This document shows positions 26,807 to 35,817 of a stretch of DNA of 64,000 nt, one piece after another (within the stretch, counting starts at the first letter, position 1; each line of letters begins with the position of its first letter). The stretch lies in the NCBI RefSeq assembly GCF_900110695.1, contig NZ_FOEH01000004.1, forward strand, positions 248,001 to 312,000, given 5' to 3'. The DNA is from Virgibacillus subterraneus. GTDB taxonomy: Bacteria > Bacillota > Bacilli > Bacillales > Amphibacillaceae. The translations under genes were made by a program, and so were the position numbers. The notes beneath the pieces are model-generated. The model was not told where the DNA came from. It was given only the letters and a program-made list of their open reading frames with translations, and did no database searches.

Positions 26807-28660
26807 TTAGTCAGCCTCCCTTTCAAGTTCTTCTTTTGTAATATGGTAACCATGATCATCTTTTAATGATCTGATTAACATACAACCAAGTAATATACCC
26901 ATACCTACAAATAATGGAATATAAGCCCAGGTATAGTTGACTTGATAAATGAAACCAAATCCGGCTATAAATAATCCAAATGACATAATGAATGGCAAGA
27001 TCGATCCATTTGGCATATGGATATCCCCCAATGGTTCTGCAGGTGTCATTTTGCCTTTACCTTCTGTTTTTTCAACCCAAAGTGGGTCCAGTCCACGGAC
27101 TAATGGGGTTTGTTTAAAGTTATAGTGAGCAGGCGGTGAAGATGTCGCCCATTCAAGTGTACGACCATCCCATGGATCATCAGGTACTTTTTCTCCCTTA
27201 ACTGCTGTGTAAACAACATTATAGAAGAATATAATAACACCAATTGCCATTAAGAATGCACCAATTGTACTAATTAAGTTACCTGTATCCAAGCCTTGAT
27301 CTTTTAAGAATACCCAGTAACGACGAGGCATTCCCATCAAACCTAAGAAATGTTGGATAAAGAAAGTTAAATGAAATCCAGTAAAGAATATCCAGAAAGC
27401 TATTTTACCAAGTTTTTCATTTAGGATTCGCCCAAACATTTTAGGCCACCAATAGTGCAGACCAGCTAAAATTCCAAAAACGGTACCACCAACAATTACA
27501 TAATGGAAGTGGGCAACAACGAAATAAGTATCGTGGTACTGATAGTCAGCAACAACTGAAGCTACCATTACCCCTGTCATACCTCCAAGAGTAAATGTAG
27601 GGATAAATCCTAATGCCCATAACATTGCTGAGTTAATAGTTATACTACCGCCCCACAATGTCGCGAGCCAATTAAATATTTTAATCCCAGTTGGTACAGC
27701 TATAGCCATTGTCGCAATCGCAAAGATCGAGTTAGCTACAGGTCCAAGACCTACTGTAAACATATGGTGAGCCCAAACCATGAAACCTAAAAATGCGATT
27801 AAGATAGTTGCAAACACCATTGCTGTATAACCAAACAAGCGTTTTTTAGCGAATGTAGAGAAAATATCACTAAATAACCCGAATGCTGGTAATATCAGGA
27901 TATATACTTCAGGATGACCAAATATCCAGAATAAATGCTCCCAGATAATAGTATTCCCTCCCAGTGCAACATTAAAGAATGCTGAACCAAATAATCGATC
28001 AAACATTAGTAGGAATAAACCTATTGTTAATGCTGGAAAAGCGAATAAAATTAATACACTTGTTATAAACGTTGTCCATGAAAACAATGGCATACGCATG
28101 TATGTCATTCCAGGTGCACGCATGTTAATAATGGTAACTAGAAAGTTAATACCACCAATTAGCGTACCAGCACCTGATATTTGTAAACCGAGCACATAGA
28201 AATCAACACCATGTCCTGGTGATGTGGTCGACAAAGGTGCATATGACGTCCACCCTGCATCAGGTGCTCCACCTAAAAGCCAACTACAGTTTAAAATAAG
28301 CCCGCCGAATAAAAACAACCAAAAGCCCAATGAATTTAAAAACGGAAATGCGACGTCTCTTGCCCCTATTTGTAAAGGCATGACGGCATTCATCAAGCCT
28401 AATAATAACGGCATTGCCGCTAAGAATATCATCGTAGTCCCATGCATCGTAAGAATTTCATTATACAAACCTGCGCTGACAAAGTCATTTTCAGGTCTGA
28501 CCAATTGAATACGTATAATCATGGCTTCCAATCCACCGAGTATGAAGAAAAATCCACCACCGAACAGATATAAATGAGCAATCTTTTTATGATCTACAGT
28601 GGTTAAATAATCCCATAGCACAGCGCCGAAGCCTCTTTTTTGAGTAGCTGCTATACTCAC
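26807..28660 (-). CDS. ctaD: Cytochrome caa3 oxidase subunit I
   Basis: A 617-residue heme-copper oxidase core subunit holding heme a and the heme a3-CuB site. Visible ligands are HGTTMIF near residue 73 (heme a), GHPEVYILILPAFG near 251 (CuB His and the cross-linked Tyr), VWAHHMFTVG near 300 (CuB His pair) and VVAHFHYVIVGG near 387 (heme a3 and heme a His). The C-terminus after about 540 adds two helices that replace the first two of subunit III, as in bacilli. The start is a GTG at 28660, after GGGAGG; no closer ATG exists. Second gene of ctaCDEF. Confidence 0.97.
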   Translation of the reverse strand: MSIAATQKRGFGAVLWDYLTTVDHKKIAHLYLFGGGFFFILGGLEAMIIRIQLVRPENDFVSAGLYNEILTMHGTTMIFLAAMPLLLGLMNAVMPLQIGARDVAFPFLNSLGFWLFLFGGLILNCSWLLGGAPDAGWTSYAPLSTTSPGHGVDFYVLGLQISGAGTLIGGINFLVTIINMRAPGMTYMRMPLFSWTTFITSVLILFAFPALTIGLFLLMFDRLFGSAFFNVALGGNTIIWEHLFWIFGHPEVYILILPAFGLFSDIFSTFAKKRLFGYTAMVFATILIAFLGFMVWAHHMFTVGLGPVANSIFAIATMAIAVPTGIKIFNWLATLWGGSITINSAMLWALGFIPTFTLGGMTGVMVASVVADYQYHDTYFVVAHFHYVIVGGTVFGILAGLHYWWPKMFGRILNEKLGKIAFWIFFTGFHLTFFIQHFLGLMGMPRRYWVFLKDQGLDTGNLISTIGAFLMAIGVIIFFYNVVYTAVKGEKVPDDPWDGRTLEWATSSPPAHYNFKQTPLVRGLDPLWVEKTEGKGKMTPAEPLGDIHMPNGSILPFIMSFGLFIAGFGFIYQVNYTWAYIPLFVGMGILLGCMLIRSLKDDHGYHITKEELEREAD

Positions 28661-28714
28661 GAGTTAAACCTCCCTTTAACATCTTCCATCCCTTGATTTA
28701 TATGTGTATGTTTA

Positions 28715-29767
28715 TTAATTTCCTGCACTTTCAGGTGTAACCTCAGACGGTTTTAATTGCATTAAATATTCAGCAATTTTACCAGCCTCTTTTTCTGAAA
28801 CCTCAGGGTAATTACCAGTCATTTTATTTCCTGGCTTAATGGATTCAGGATCCACAATCCATTTAACCAAGTTTTCCTTCGTCGGATCTAAAATTCCGGC
28901 GATTTTAGAACGATCACCAAAGTTAGTAAGGTTAGGTCCTATTTGCGTTGGAGATGAACCAATCGCATGACAACTCATACAATTATTTTGCTGGAACAGC
29001 GACTTACCTTCCTGTGCAACAGCATCCTGTGGTTGATTATCAGGATTTACATTTTTCATATCCTTTACCCACTGATCAAATTCTTCCTGGCTGACTACAA
29101 TAACCTTGAAGTCCATAAGTGAGTGAGACGGACCACAAAGTTCTGTACATTTACCCCAGTAAACGCCCTCTTCATATGCTTCGATATACATCTTATTCTC
29201 ATTCTCTGGCAACACATCCATTTTCCCTGAAATAGATGGTACCCAGAATGAATGGTGTACATCTGAAGATTTCATGGATAAATAAATCTTTTCGCCAACT
29301 GGTACATATAAATCCTGACTGGTTTGAATTTCTTGCCCTTCATAATTAAAATGCCACCAATATTGGTTACCAGTAACTTGAATGTTCAATCCATCTTTTG
29401 AACCGGAATTATCCGCTAAATCAAAAGTTGCCGTTACAGTAGGCACTGCAATAATGATCAACAGGATAATTGGGATAACTGTCCAGATTGTTTCAAGTGT
29501 TTTGTTACCTTCAACTTGCTTCGGAATAAAGTCCTCTTGACCTTTTTTCTTACGATAGCGCAGCAGAACTGCTACATATATAAGCATTACAACCGCAAAG
29601 ACAAACAGCATTACAACTGTCGAAATAATAATTAAATCCATAGAGGACTCTGCGCCATACCCTTTGGGTACAAGAGCAGTTAAGTTGTCTTTACCACATG
29701 CTGACAACACTAGTGCTAACGAGCCTAACAGAAAAAATGCTCTGAATCTTCCCATCCAACCTTTCAT
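28715..29767 (-). CDS. ctaC: Cytochrome caa3 oxidase subunit II with fused cytochrome c
   Basis: A 350-residue lipoprotein. The signal peptide ends in the lipobox LSAC (Cys24). Two membrane helices follow (about 46-70 and 93-113), then the CuA cupredoxin domain with H172, C207, C211, H215 and M218, and a C-terminal cytochrome c domain with CMSCH (263-267). This fusion defines caa3-type enzymes, which take electrons from cytochrome c through the attached heme to CuA. GAGGT precedes the ATG at 29767. First gene of ctaCDEF, 66 bases after ctaB. Confidence 0.97.
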   Translation of the reverse strand: MKGWMGRFRAFFLLGSLALVLSACGKDNLTALVPKGYGAESSMDLIIISTVVMLFVFAVVMLIYVAVLLRYRKKKGQEDFIPKQVEGNKTLETIWTVIPIILLIIIAVPTVTATFDLADNSGSKDGLNIQVTGNQYWWHFNYEGQEIQTSQDLYVPVGEKIYLSMKSSDVHHSFWVPSISGKMDVLPENENKMYIEAYEEGVYWGKCTELCGPSHSLMDFKVIVVSQEEFDQWVKDMKNVNPDNQPQDAVAQEGKSLFQQNNCMSCHAIGSSPTQIGPNLTNFGDRSKIAGILDPTKENLVKWIVDPESIKPGNKMTGNYPEVSEKEAGKIAEYLMQLKPSEVTPESAGN

Positions 29768-29833
29768 GTATTCATACCTCTCTTTCTCTTTGTAACTTCC
29801 TTATATATTAATTTTGTATAAGTAAGGACGAGT

Positions 29834-30775
29834 TTAACTAAACGGGAAATCAAATGTCACAATTACCATCAGTAAAAATACGATGGTTAAGTAATTTAAG
29901 GAATATATAAATATCATATTCGCCCATTTCAAATCATTCTTCGTAAAAAATCCACTAATACCAAGTGCTAACCACCCAACATTCAATAAAGTTGCGATTA
30001 CCATAAAAGTTGTTCCTAATGATGCTAAAAAAAATGGTAGTGGCAATAAGCATGCAATGTAGACGACAATTTGTCGTTTTGTAAATTCAAACCCATGTAC
30101 AACAGGGAGCATTGGTATGTTTGCAGCCTTATATTCCTTTGATTTTTTCATAGCTAAAGCCAGAAAATGCGGCGTTTGCCATATAAACATAGTAAGGAAC
30201 AAAACAAAAGCTACCATGTGAAGACCTGGGTCGATAGCTGCCCACCCAATTAATGGGGGGACCGCTCCGGAAATACTACCAATTGCTGTGTTTAAGGTAT
30301 ATTTGCGTTTGGACCACATTGTATACAGAACAACGTATGTAAACCAGCCTATAAATCCAATAAACGCTGCTTCAACAGTTGTGAACAATAAGAGGATAAG
30401 TCCCAATGTGGTAGAAGAAATGCCTAAGAGCAGAACATTTTTTAACGATATACTTCCTGTAACTGTCGGACGTGTCTTTGTTCTCGACATAACAGGATCA
30501 ATATCTACATCATACCAATTATTCATGATACAACCACCGGCAATAACAAGAGCACTTCCAGCCATAGTTAATAGAAAAACTTCCCAATTAGCTGCAAAAG
30601 TACTGTTTGTAAAATAAAGAGCCAACCAAAAACCGGTAAATGTCGTAATTAAGTTAGAATTTACAATTCCTACTTTAATGAGTGACTTTAGATCAGCAAG
30701 TAAAGTAACATCCTTTTCCTTTGCTGCAGCTGAATTACCAATTAGAGGTGAAGAAGTTGTCTCCACTTTATTCAT
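29834..30775 (-). CDS. ctaB: Protoheme IX farnesyltransferase (heme O synthase)
   Basis: A 313-residue UbiA-family prenyltransferase with about nine spans. CtaB/CyoE adds a farnesyl group to heme B to give heme O, which CtaA turns into heme A. The first Asp-rich motif is NNWYDVDIDPVMSRTKTRP near 85-103 and the second active-site loop is YTMWSKRKYTLNTAIGSISGAVPPLIGW near 149-176. The ATG at 30775 follows GGGGGGAA. A long leader of about 300 bases containing a terminator-like hairpin precedes it. Divergent from ctaA, as in B. subtilis. Confidence 0.96.
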   Translation of the reverse strand: MNKVETTSSPLIGNSAAAKEKDVTLLADLKSLIKVGIVNSNLITTFTGFWLALYFTNSTFAANWEVFLLTMAGSALVIAGGCIMNNWYDVDIDPVMSRTKTRPTVTGSISLKNVLLLGISSTTLGLILLLFTTVEAAFIGFIGWFTYVVLYTMWSKRKYTLNTAIGSISGAVPPLIGWAAIDPGLHMVAFVLFLTMFIWQTPHFLALAMKKSKEYKAANIPMLPVVHGFEFTKRQIVVYIACLLPLPFFLASLGTTFMVIATLLNVGWLALGISGFFTKNDLKWANMIFIYSLNYLTIVFLLMVIVTFDFPFS

Positions 30776-31280
30776 TACATATATTCCCCCCTTCTAAACC
30801 CAACAAAAGGCACAAATAATTTCTAGGCATACTACTTATCATACCTAAGTATTCCCAATAGTATCCTACATAATTATTCTAATTGTACCATGGAATTGAA
30901 ATACAATCTATTTACTACATTACTTGATTTCACCTTTTCAAACCTCCAAATGTGACAGTTTTGTGAAATAGAGGTCTAAAATAAAACAAAAGGCTTTTAA
31001 AGCCTTTGTCCAGTAAAATATAAAATATGTAGTTATCCCATAGCGATGGGCATAGTGAATTGAAGCTTAGCAAATATCCCCTATATTATTTCTAGCAAAC
31101 AAATCTCGACAATGCAAGAGTTTTTTATTTTTTTATAGTGAAAATGGTAATAAGCCATGATAAGATGACAATTGTGTGATTTTTACTATATGTTTAGCGT
31201 TTTTCATTGCTCTATTAACATAGAAGTATTAATATTATTCTATTGAGGTATATTTACTTGACATAAAGTGAGGCAGTCAT
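30776..31280. other. 505-base divergent control region between ctaB and ctaA
   Basis: AT-rich and gene-free. It holds a terminator-like hairpin on the minus strand (30986-31009), a small CCCATAGCGATGGG hairpin near 31033, a possible minus-strand promoter (TTGTCG at 31112-31107, 18 bases, TAATAT at 31088-31083) and TTTGTGAAA at 30960-30968, close to the ResD consensus TTTGTGAAT. ResDE controls cta genes in B. subtilis; the site here is only a string match. Confidence 0.5.
30986..31009 (-). terminator. Terminator-like hairpin in the ctaB leader
   Basis: ACAAAGGCTTT pairs with AAAGCCTTTTGT on the minus strand, followed by TTTATTTTAG. It lies about 210 bases upstream of ctaB with no gene ending before it, so it could end a short RNA or act as an attenuator. 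Confidence 0.6.
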
Positions 31281-32189
31281 ATGATTAAAATGTTAAAATG
31301 GCTCTCTGTAGTTTCTACATTGGGCATGGTATTTGTGTTAATGGGGGGATCCCTTGTTACGAAGACTGAATCTGGCATGGGATGTGGAGCAACTTGGCCA
31401 CTATGCCATGGAGAATTCGTACCATCCACTATTACGCCAGAACTTGTAATAGAGCTTAGTCATAGATTAGTATCTGGAATTATGGGTGTCACTGTATTGG
31501 CTTTATCCATTTTGGCTTGGAAGTTTATTGGTCACATTCGTGAAGTGAAATTCCTAGCCTTTTTATCATCGTTCTTCTTGGTGCTCCAAGCACTAATTGG
31601 TGCAGCAGCGGTAGTATGGAATCAATCGGATTTTGTTTTGGCAACGCATTTTGGTATTTCACTTATATCATTTGCATCACTGTTTTTGCTGATGCTTTTA
31701 ATATTTGAAATAGATCAGAAATTCGATGCAAAATCGTTAATCATTCAAAAGAAACACCGTATTGAAATTTATGCACTGACGATATACACATTACTTGTTG
31801 TTTATACAGGTGCATTGGTTAGACACGCCAATTCTAGTATGGCTTGTGGCGACTGGCCATTTTGTTCAAATGGGTCACCATTTTCACTAGCTGACTATAA
31901 CTTTGAACAGTGGGTTCAGATGGGGCATAGACTAGCTGCTAGTTTATTATTTATTTGGACGGTTGTGTTATTTATAAAAATCATGAAAAATTACCGAACA
32001 AATCGGGTCATGTACTGGGGTTGGATTACAACAGTCTCTTTAATAAGTCTGCAAGTCTTCTTTGGAGCTATGATTGTCTTTACAATGTTGAACCTGGGAA
32101 TAGCATTATTACATGCGTTTGTAATTTCCTGCTATTTTGCAATGCTCAGTTATTTCATATTGTTATCAACAAGAAGCGCAAAGCATTAG
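31281..32189 (+). CDS. ctaA: CtaA, heme A synthase
   Basis: A 302-residue protein with eight membrane spans in two related four-helix halves. CtaA oxidises the C8 methyl of heme O to a formyl, giving heme A. The first half carries the cysteine pair C35 and C42 in GMGCGATWPLCHG and the heme-ligand His in ELSHRLVSG (H61); the second half has SMACGDWPFC near 192-201 and MGHRLAAS near 213-220. Both pairs are present, as in the Bacillus type. The ATG at 31281 is preceded by GTGAGGC, a moderate ribosome site. Monocistronic, ending at a long palindromic terminator. Confidence 0.95.
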   Translation: MIKMLKWLSVVSTLGMVFVLMGGSLVTKTESGMGCGATWPLCHGEFVPSTITPELVIELSHRLVSGIMGVTVLALSILAWKFIGHIREVKFLAFLSSFFLVLQALIGAAAVVWNQSDFVLATHFGISLISFASLFLLMLLIFEIDQKFDAKSLIIQKKHRIEIYALTIYTLLVVYTGALVRHANSSMACGDWPFCSNGSPFSLADYNFEQWVQMGHRLAASLLFIWTVVLFIKIMKNYRTNRVMYWGWITTVSLISLQVFFGAMIVFTMLNLGIALLHAFVISCYFAMLSYFILLSTRSAKH

Positions 32190-32206
32190 AAAACTTGACA
32201 TTCATT

Positions 32207-32252
32207 AAAAGGGTTCCTATGAAAGCCTATTTTGCTTTCTTAGAACCCTTTT
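32207..32252 (+). terminator. Terminator of ctaA (R1-type hairpin)
   Basis: A long imperfect palindrome: AAAAGGGTTC pairs with GAACCCTTTT, and CTATGAAAGC inside pairs with GCTTTCTTAG. It is the same hairpin that forms the extension of the longer R1 copies. Confidence 0.82.
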
Positions 32253-32334
32253 ACTTTGGACAATAAACCTTGTTTTTAGATAAGCCCCATTTGCACTTGT
32301 GCTTCAAGAAAATAAATATACTTTCTTGACTGTG
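32207..32334 (-). repeat. R1 repeat with hairpin extension, reverse orientation
   Basis: Reading hairpin then ACTTTGGACAATAAACCTTG, TTAGATAAGCC, TTTGCACTTGTGC and ATACTTTCTTGACT, it follows the reverse complement of 18821-18949 along its whole length with substitutions. The hairpin part serves as the ctaA terminator. Confidence 0.6.
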
Positions 32335-32338
32335 AAAT

Positions 32339-32368
32339 AAAGGGTAATGGACTAGTCCATTACCCTTT
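32339..32368 (-). terminator. Terminator of pyc
   Basis: A near-perfect palindrome, AAAGGGTAATGGACT with AGTCCATTACCCTTT, five bases past the pyc stop, then TTTATTTC on the minus strand. Confidence 0.82.
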
Positions 32369-32373
32369 TTAAA

Positions 32374-35300
32374 CTATTCAAATTCAATTAGTAGATCATT
32401 AACTGCTATCGCTTCACCATTTTTTACGTAAATATCTTTAATGACACCTGTATATGGAGCTTGAACAGTTGTTTCCATTTTCATAGCTTCATTAATTAGT
32501 AAATAATCACCCTTTTGGACTTTTTCTCCTTTTTCACAGAGAACTTTAACAACTGTTCCAGGCATGGTTGCACCAATTTGTTTGTCATTACCTTGATCAA
32601 TCTTTGGCTTTGTTATAAGTTGCGATTTTACATTTTCATCTTTAACGATAATTTCTCTCGATTGACCATTCAATTCAAAATAAATGACACGGGTACCATC
32701 TGACCGCGCTTCAGAAATAGATACCAGCTTTACAAACAGCGTTTTCCCTTGTTCAATTTCGACCTCAATTTCCTCACCTAGCTTCATACCATAGAAGAAT
32801 GTGAGTGTATCGAGAACCGACATATCACCATACATTTCGGTAAACTTATGGTAATCCATAAATACTTTGGGATATAGTGCATATGAAATCAAGTCAAAAC
32901 TTGTTACCTGGCGATCAAGGGTTTTAAATAATGTTTCCTTTAATTGGGTGAAATCAATCGGATCTAATAACTCACCCGGTCGTACCTTAATTGATTCTTT
33001 TCCTTTTAAAATAATCCGTTGTAATTCTTGTGGAAATCCTTGATACGGCTGACCAATATAGCCCTGTGCAAATTCAATTACAGAATCGGGGAAATCAATT
33101 GATTCTCCTCGTTCATATATTTCATCTTCGGTTAAGTCATTCTGAACCATGAATAATGTCATATCCCCTACCACCTTAGATGAAGGTGTGACCTTAACAA
33201 TATCCCCAAACATATCATTTACTTGTCTGAACATCGTTTTAACTTCATTCCAACGATCCTCAAGTCCTACCGCTTTCGCTTGTTGTTTTAAGTTACTATA
33301 TTGTCCACCTGGCATTTCATGAGTATAAATTTCGGTATGTGGTGCTTTCATACCACTCTCAAAATCTTGATAGTAATCTCTAATACCTTCCCAATAATGT
33401 GAGATTTTTTCATAGGAATCGATATTTAATTTAGGTTGACGGTCTCTTCCTTCTAATGCGTGATATAAAGTCTGCGCACTTGGCTGTGATGTCAAACCAG
33501 CCATTGGACCACTGGCTACATCAACCGCATCTACTCCAGCATCAATAGCTCGAGCATACATATAAATACCATTACCGCTTGTGTCATGTGTATGCAGATG
33601 GATTGGCAAATCAATGGTCTCTTTTAAAGTTGAAATCAATTGATAAGCAGCTTCTGGTTTTAGCAAGCCAGCCATATCCTTTATCCCCAATATATGTGCA
33701 CCAGCCCGCTCTAACTCTTTGGCCAAGTTGACATAATAATTTAAATCATATTTCGTACGACCTGAATCCAGTATATCACCTGTATAACACATAGATGCTT
33801 CGGCAATTTTATTATTTTCCCGTACTGCCTGAATAGCAGGTTTCATTCCCTCAACCCAATTCAGACTGTCAAATATACGGAAGACATCAATTCCAGCAGA
33901 TGCACTATTTTCAACAAATTCACTTATTAAATTATCAGGGTAATTTTTATAACCTACCGCATTACTTGCACGTAGTAACATTTGAAACAAAACATTCGGC
34001 ATTTTTTCACGAAGTTTTATTAATCGCTGCCAAGGGTCTTCTTTTAAGAAACGATAGGATACATCAAATGTTGCTCCCCCCCACATTTCCACAGAAAAAA
34101 GCTGGGGTAATAAACGCGCAGTCGGCTCGGAAATCTTTAATAAATCCTTTGTTCTGACACGAGTAGCTAATAAAGATTGATGTGCATCGCGAAAGGTAGT
34201 GTCTGTCAGCATCACGTTATTTTGTGCTTTTAACCACTCTGCTAAATATTCAGGTCCATGCTCATCCAAAATCTGTTTTGTCCCCGTCGGAATTTCATCC
34301 AGCTTATTAATTTTAGGTACAATTGGAGATGCTAATGACGGTTTCTTCTTTCTAGCAATACCTTCAAATCCATTAACTGTAGTATGGCCAATATAGGAAA
34401 GCATTTTAGTTCCACGGTCTTTTCGCTTCGGAAATACAAATAACTCTGGTGTCTGATCAATAAACGTTGTACTGTATTTTCCAGATAAAAATTTACTATG
34501 TGAGATTACATTTTCCAAGAAAGGAATGTTTGTTTTTATTCCTCTAATCCGGAATTCTTTTAAATTTCTGACCATTTTTTGTGCAGCTTGTTCAAATGTC
34601 AGTGCCCAAGTCGACACCTTTACTAGTAAAGAGTCATAATGCGGAGAAATAATCGCACCCTGGAATCCATTTCCAGCGTCCAAGCGTACACCAAATCCTC
34701 CACCAGTGCGGTAAGCCATAATCTTCCCGGTGTCCGGCATGAAATTGTTTAATGGATCTTCTGTTGTTACACGTGATTGAATAGCATATCCGTTGGTCAC
34801 GATTCTATCCTGGTCAGGAATACCAATTGACTTGTTATGAATATCTTGTCCTTCAGCAATTTTAAGCTGGGTTTGGACAATATCAATTCCAGTTATCATT
34901 TCTGTAATGGTATGCTCAACCTGAACACGTGGGTTAACTTCAATAAAATAATAATCATCATCTGTTACTAAAAATTCAACAGTTCCCGCATTTATGTAGT
35001 TAACATTTTTCATCAGGTCTACTGCTGCTTCACAGATCTCAAGTCGTAAATCATCTTGTAATGAAACACTTGGTGCCATCTCTACTACCTTTTGATGCCT
35101 GCGTTGTATGGAGCAGTCTCGCTCATATAAATGAACTGTATTTCCATGTTTGTCCCCAATAACTTGTACTTCTATATGTTTTGGGTTTTCTATTAACTTC
35201 TCAACATACACTTCGTCACTGCCAAATGCTGCTCTTGCCTCTGACTTAGCACGATCATAGGCTTCTGACAATCCACTTTCATTACGGACGATACGCATAC

Positions 35301-35817
35301 CACGGCCACCGCCGCCAAGTGATGCTTTAATAATGATTGGATAACCATGTTTTTCCCCGAATTTTCTTACGTCATCTACTGTTGTTACTGGCCCATCAGT
35401 ACCTGGAATAATTGGAAGGCCAGCGTTTATTGCCTGCGTTCTAGCTTTCACTTTATCGCCAAACATATTCAAATGCTCGCTTGTTGGACCAATGAAAATT
35501 ATTCCCTCTTCTTCACAACGCTTAGCAAAATGAATATTTTCTGAAAGAAATCCATAGCCTGGATGTATCGCATCAATACCTACATTTTTTGCAAGTTCAA
35601 TTATACCTTCAATATCAAGATATGCATCGATTGGCTTCTTCCCTTCACCAATCAAATAAGCCTCATCAGCTTTATAACGATGGTAAGAGCTGGTGTCTTC
35701 TTGGGAATAAACCGCAACAGTACGAATATTAAGTTCAGTACAAGCTCGGAAGACACGTATAGCAATTTCACCACGATTTGCAACTAATACTTTTTCAATA
35801 CGTTTTACCTCACCCAT
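32374..35817 (-). CDS. pyc: Pyruvate carboxylase
   Basis: A 1147-residue multidomain enzyme that makes oxaloacetate from pyruvate, bicarbonate and ATP to refill the TCA cycle. Domains in order: biotin carboxylase (about 8-455, with ATP-grasp glycine loop KASLGGGGRGMR and FIEVNPRVQVEHTITE), carboxyltransferase (about 530-830, with metal/pyruvate site TTFRDAHQSLLATRVRTKDL), tetramerisation region, and C-terminal biotin carrier domain with the biotinyl Lys in NEAMKMET near residue 1112. Length is within one residue of B. subtilis PycA. The ATG at 35817 follows GAGGAGG and lies inside the end of ftsW (13-base overlap), so translation is coupled. Confidence 0.97.
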   Translation of the reverse strand: MGEVKRIEKVLVANRGEIAIRVFRACTELNIRTVAVYSQEDTSSYHRYKADEAYLIGEGKKPIDAYLDIEGIIELAKNVGIDAIHPGYGFLSENIHFAKRCEEEGIIFIGPTSEHLNMFGDKVKARTQAINAGLPIIPGTDGPVTTVDDVRKFGEKHGYPIIIKASLGGGGRGMRIVRNESGLSEAYDRAKSEARAAFGSDEVYVEKLIENPKHIEVQVIGDKHGNTVHLYERDCSIQRRHQKVVEMAPSVSLQDDLRLEICEAAVDLMKNVNYINAGTVEFLVTDDDYYFIEVNPRVQVEHTITEMITGIDIVQTQLKIAEGQDIHNKSIGIPDQDRIVTNGYAIQSRVTTEDPLNNFMPDTGKIMAYRTGGGFGVRLDAGNGFQGAIISPHYDSLLVKVSTWALTFEQAAQKMVRNLKEFRIRGIKTNIPFLENVISHSKFLSGKYSTTFIDQTPELFVFPKRKDRGTKMLSYIGHTTVNGFEGIARKKKPSLASPIVPKINKLDEIPTGTKQILDEHGPEYLAEWLKAQNNVMLTDTTFRDAHQSLLATRVRTKDLLKISEPTARLLPQLFSVEMWGGATFDVSYRFLKEDPWQRLIKLREKMPNVLFQMLLRASNAVGYKNYPDNLISEFVENSASAGIDVFRIFDSLNWVEGMKPAIQAVRENNKIAEASMCYTGDILDSGRTKYDLNYYVNLAKELERAGAHILGIKDMAGLLKPEAAYQLISTLKETIDLPIHLHTHDTSGNGIYMYARAIDAGVDAVDVASGPMAGLTSQPSAQTLYHALEGRDRQPKLNIDSYEKISHYWEGIRDYYQDFESGMKAPHTEIYTHEMPGGQYSNLKQQAKAVGLEDRWNEVKTMFRQVNDMFGDIVKVTPSSKVVGDMTLFMVQNDLTEDEIYERGESIDFPDSVIEFAQGYIGQPYQGFPQELQRIILKGKESIKVRPGELLDPIDFTQLKETLFKTLDRQVTSFDLISYALYPKVFMDYHKFTEMYGDMSVLDTLTFFYGMKLGEEIEVEIEQGKTLFVKLVSISEARSDGTRVIYFELNGQSREIIVKDENVKSQLITKPKIDQGNDKQIGATMPGTVVKVLCEKGEKVQKGDYLLINEAMKMETTVQAPYTGVIKDIYVKNGEAIAVNDLLIEFE

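Noticed and set aside
30960-30968. TTTGTGAAA as a proven ResD site
   Set aside because: Only a single nine-base near-match; the same string also occurs near 45648 upstream of an unrelated gene, so it is kept only as a remark.
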